From Alteribacter keqinensis (GTDB lineage: Bacteria; Bacillota; Bacilli; Bacillales; Salisediminibacteriaceae), in contig NZ_RHIB01000003.1 in NCBI RefSeq assembly GCF_003710255.1, positions 496,001 to 560,000 on the forward strand: a DNA stretch of 64,000 bases. Direction: 5' to 3'. Positions 61,704-64,000 of this stretch are shown in pieces. The notes under the pieces were generated by a model, which did not search any database, was not told the DNA's origin, and worked only from the letters and a program-made list of their open reading frames with translations. The translations under genes were made by a program, and so were the position numbers. Each line of letters opens with the position of its first letter. Positions within the stretch are counted from its first letter, which is position 1.

Positions 61704-62338
61704 TCCTTTATCTGGTCCGGCACGGACAGTCTGAAGCCAACCTGAAGGGCATCATTCAAGGGCACGCAGAGTTCCCTTTATCCGACCTGGGAAAAGAACA
61801 GGCGGCCCTTACAGGAGAGGCATTTCAAGTTGAACACCTCGACGCTATTTTCACAAGTGATTTGGGGCGGGCAAAAAAGACGGCAGAAGCGATCGCCAAG
61901 CACCACCCACTTGAGGTTCACACCTGGGACAAAGTGCGGGAGGTTGGGCTCGGTCCCCTTGAAGGAAAGACCCGGGCGGAAATGAAAGCCGCTTTTCCCG
62001 ATCTTGAAACAAAATCTCTTTTGACATCGGGTATTGAAGGCTCAGAAACCGTCGAAGAAATTACTGCTCGCTGCGAATATGTTCTTGAACAACTTCGTGC
62101 AGGGTACGACAACAAGAAAGTTGTGATTGTGTCTCACGGCGGATTTATTAGTATTTTCCTTATGTATTTAATTGCCGGACCGAAGTGGCAGGAGCTGACC
62201 CGTCCGTTTATGATCGGAAACACGGGGATTACAAAGGTCGAATGGCGCTCGGATGAGCAGGTAAAGTTTCACTATGTGAACCGGACCAATCATCTTGAGC
62301 GGGAGAAGGACCTGAAAACCACAACGGTGCTGTACTAA
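61700..62338 (+). CDS. Histidine phosphatase family protein
   Basis: A 212-residue phosphoglycerate-mutase-like phosphatase. Catalytic RHG (LVRHGQSEANL, His at residue 8), TSDLGRAKKTAEAI, the E-G-LEGKT block and the second His in IVSHGGFISIF. Probably a broad phosphatase (PhoE-like); a mutase role is less likely. ATGA overlap with the SE1561 gene. Confidence 0.88.
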   Translation: MILYLVRHGQSEANLKGIIQGHAEFPLSDLGKEQAALTGEAFQVEHLDAIFTSDLGRAKKTAEAIAKHHPLEVHTWDKVREVGLGPLEGKTRAEMKAAFPDLETKSLLTSGIEGSETVEEITARCEYVLEQLRAGYDNKKVVIVSHGGFISIFLMYLIAGPKWQELTRPFMIGNTGITKVEWRSDEQVKFHYVNRTNHLEREKDLKTTTVLY

Positions 62339-62339
62339 A

Positions 62340-62378
62340 TGGTGCCTGCCACCACCCGGATTTTGTCGAATTCATAGG
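62340..62378 (-). repeat. 39-bp dispersed repeat, copy 2
   Basis: Reverse-strand copy of the element at 47143-47181, 35 of 39 positions identical. It begins right after the phosphatase stop codon. Confidence 0.65.
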
Positions 62379-62395
62379 ACTTTTATAGATGTTTG

Positions 62396-62434
62396 AATAC
62401 CGGTTCCTTCCTTGGAATCCGGTATTTTTTTGTC
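62396..62434 (+). terminator. Rho-independent terminator
   Basis: AATACCGGTTCC and GGAATCCGGTATT around TTCCTT, followed by seven T. Confidence 0.8.
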
Positions 62435-62527
62435 TGAGTGACCGCAAATGTCCTTGGTATGTTCATTTTTTCCACAGCTTGGTTATGGTAAAGTGAAGGT
62501 AGACAAATCAGTGTAGGTGTGATGACG

Positions 62528-63946
62528 ATGAAGAAGATTGCGATTATCGGCGGAGGCATGACAGGCCTCACAGCCATGTACTATTTAAATAGGAAAATGA
62601 AAGAACGCGGGACGGACACAGAGCTTGTGATGATCGAAGCGAACGATCACCTCGGCGGGAAAATACATACAGTCGAGCGTGACGGCTTTATTATGGAAAC
62701 AGGGGCAGACTCCATCGTGGCCCGGCACGAAAGTGTAATGCCGTTGATTGAAGACCTGGGGTTAAAGGACGACGTTGTTTACAATTCCTCGGGTGTTTCA
62801 TTCATTTATACAGACAATACGCTTTTCCCGATCCCTGTGGATACGATTTTCGGCATTCCAACGAGTGTGAAATCCTTGTATGAAAGTACCCTCGTATCTG
62901 AAGCGGGAAAAAAGGCCGCTTTAAAAGACCTTGAAACGCCAAACGAAGGGTTTACAAAGGAAAGCTCTGTGGGGGACTTCCTTACGTTCTTTTTAGGCGG
63001 AGAACTGGTGGAAAAACAGATTGCACCGGTGTTATCCGGAGTCTTTTCAGGAACGCTCGATAAGCTCACAGTAGGCGCAACATTGCCTTTTTTAATCGAT
63101 TATAAGGAAAAGTACGGTTCCATCATAAAAGGATTGGAAGCACATAAAGAACAGTTTAAGGCCGGATCGAGCAGGAAGTTCCTTTCGTTTAAGGGTGGGC
63201 TTTCCACCATCATTGACCGGATGGAAGAGAAGCTCGGTGATCACACGATCCTTAAAGGTGTCCACGTGTCCAAGATTTATAAAGAAAACGGAATGTACAG
63301 GCTGGAATTGTCAAACAGCAATGAGCTCACCGTTGACGGGGTTGTTTTAAGTACTCCTCATGACGTGACCCAGCGCCTCCTCGGAAGCCCTGAAGTGGAT
63401 GTGAATTTTAACGAGTTAAAGAACTCTTCAATCAAAACCGTCTACCTCGGGTATGACATCCCGGCAGACAGGCTGCCGGCTGACGGTACGGGTTTTATCG
63501 TTTCGGGTGAAAATGACATCCACTGTGATGCGTGCACATGGACGAGCAAAAAATGGGCCCACACCTCCAGGAACGGGAAACTCCTTGTGAGGCTGTTTTA
63601 TAAAAGCACAAACTTGTCGTACCCGGAGCTTAAGAAAATGGATGATGAGACCTTTGCCGCGTTTGCCCGTAAAGACATTGAGAAAAGCCTCGGCATTCAG
63701 GAAGCGCCGACCACAGTGGAAGTCACAAACTGGGATAACCTCATGCCGAACTATCATAAGAAGCATACGGAATCAGTAGCGGCGCTGGAAGCCAAGATGG
63801 CGTCACTGTATCCGAATGTGATCCTTGCCGGATGCTCCTATTACGGCGTCGGCATCGGGGCGTGTATTCAAAACGGGAAAGATACGGCTGAAACGGTGGC
63901 GCACCTGACACGGCAAATGGATAGGGGCGAAGATGATGGTCAGTAA
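62528..63946 (+). CDS. hemY: Coproporphyrinogen III oxidase (HemY/CgoX)
   Basis: A 472-residue FAD enzyme of the Gram-positive haem pathway, oxidising coproporphyrinogen III to coproporphyrin III. FAD site IAIIGGGMTGLTAMYYLN (residues 4-21), METGADSIVARH, FLSFKGGLSTIIDRM and the C-terminal GCSYYGVGIGACIQNGKDTA. AGGTG lies 7 nt before the third ATG, preferred over two starts 2-3 codons earlier. Usually found with hemE and hemH; here it stands alone. Confidence 0.92.
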   Translation: MKKIAIIGGGMTGLTAMYYLNRKMKERGTDTELVMIEANDHLGGKIHTVERDGFIMETGADSIVARHESVMPLIEDLGLKDDVVYNSSGVSFIYTDNTLFPIPVDTIFGIPTSVKSLYESTLVSEAGKKAALKDLETPNEGFTKESSVGDFLTFFLGGELVEKQIAPVLSGVFSGTLDKLTVGATLPFLIDYKEKYGSIIKGLEAHKEQFKAGSSRKFLSFKGGLSTIIDRMEEKLGDHTILKGVHVSKIYKENGMYRLELSNSNELTVDGVVLSTPHDVTQRLLGSPEVDVNFNELKNSSIKTVYLGYDIPADRLPADGTGFIVSGENDIHCDACTWTSKKWAHTSRNGKLLVRLFYKSTNLSYPELKKMDDETFAAFARKDIEKSLGIQEAPTTVEVTNWDNLMPNYHKKHTESVAALEAKMASLYPNVILAGCSYYGVGIGACIQNGKDTAETVAHLTRQMDRGEDDGQ

Positions 63947-64000
63947 AATCTATATACGACAACGCGCTTCATAATCAGGAAAAAGAATGCATCCGGGAGC

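Noticed and set aside
63932-63973. Start of another gene at the right edge
   Set aside because: A 12-codon frame overlapping the end of hemY stops at once and lacks a ribosome binding site.

Overview
The window reads as chromosomal DNA of a spore-forming, probably moderately halophilic or alkaliphilic member of the Bacillaceae. Many genes have recognisable Bacillus subtilis relatives (yoxD, yoeC, ade, yfkD, yfkAB, gbsR-gbsA-gbsB, yneR, hemY, an FbpB-type small protein, a CwlC-like amidase). Start sites carry strong AGGAGG-type ribosome binding sites, GTG and TTG starts are common, and the regulatory signals fit Bacillus consensus sequences (cre, FadR, LexA, DnaA boxes). No rRNA, tRNA, CRISPR array or complete insertion sequence was seen.

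Layout. 1-9.9 kb is housekeeping and stress: acetyltransferase and photolyase, an SDR reductase, a K+/H+-type antiporter, a small tyrosine recombinase, adenine deaminase, a siderophore-type N-hydroxylase and acylphosphatase. 10-14.3 kb holds lipid and envelope genes, with two FadR-like operators, a cluster of about seven DnaA boxes and two very small genes. 14.4-19.1 kb is a citrate sensor kinase, response regulator and CitMHS transporter lying between two inverted copies of a MITE-like repeat. 20.4-34.0 kb is the main catabolic locus: a two-component flavin monooxygenase, an IclR regulator, a full 3-hydroxyanthranilate meta-cleavage pathway to pyruvate and acetyl-CoA, a one-domain FAD synthetase and a TRAP transporter. 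It is best read as anthranilate (2-aminobenzoate) uptake and degradation, with a perfect cre site inside it.

34.5-47 kb carries transporters (two MFS, one MATE), OsmC, YfkD, YfkAB, an AAC(3)-type acetyltransferase, a second HpaB-type oxygenase divergent from a TetR gene with a perfect 20-bp palindrome, and a membrane serine hydrolase. 47.2-52.6 kb is a choline-to-glycine-betaine module: a symporter resembling animal CHT1, GbsR, GbsA and GbsB. 53-56.5 kb has an azoreductase/MarR/pirin group sharing three copies of one palindrome, then two small genes each behind a LexA/SOS box. 57-64 kb holds a DrrAB-like ABC exporter, YneR, a spore-type amidase, a decayed GPH transporter pseudogene, a phosphatase and HemY.

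The most unusual feature is a set of six intergenic arrays of 4-6 short degenerate units with a period of 20-21 bp (exactly 21 in most). They use two or three core motifs and lie only between genes. Several dispersed hairpin or MITE-like repeats, including end-only deletion derivatives, are also present.
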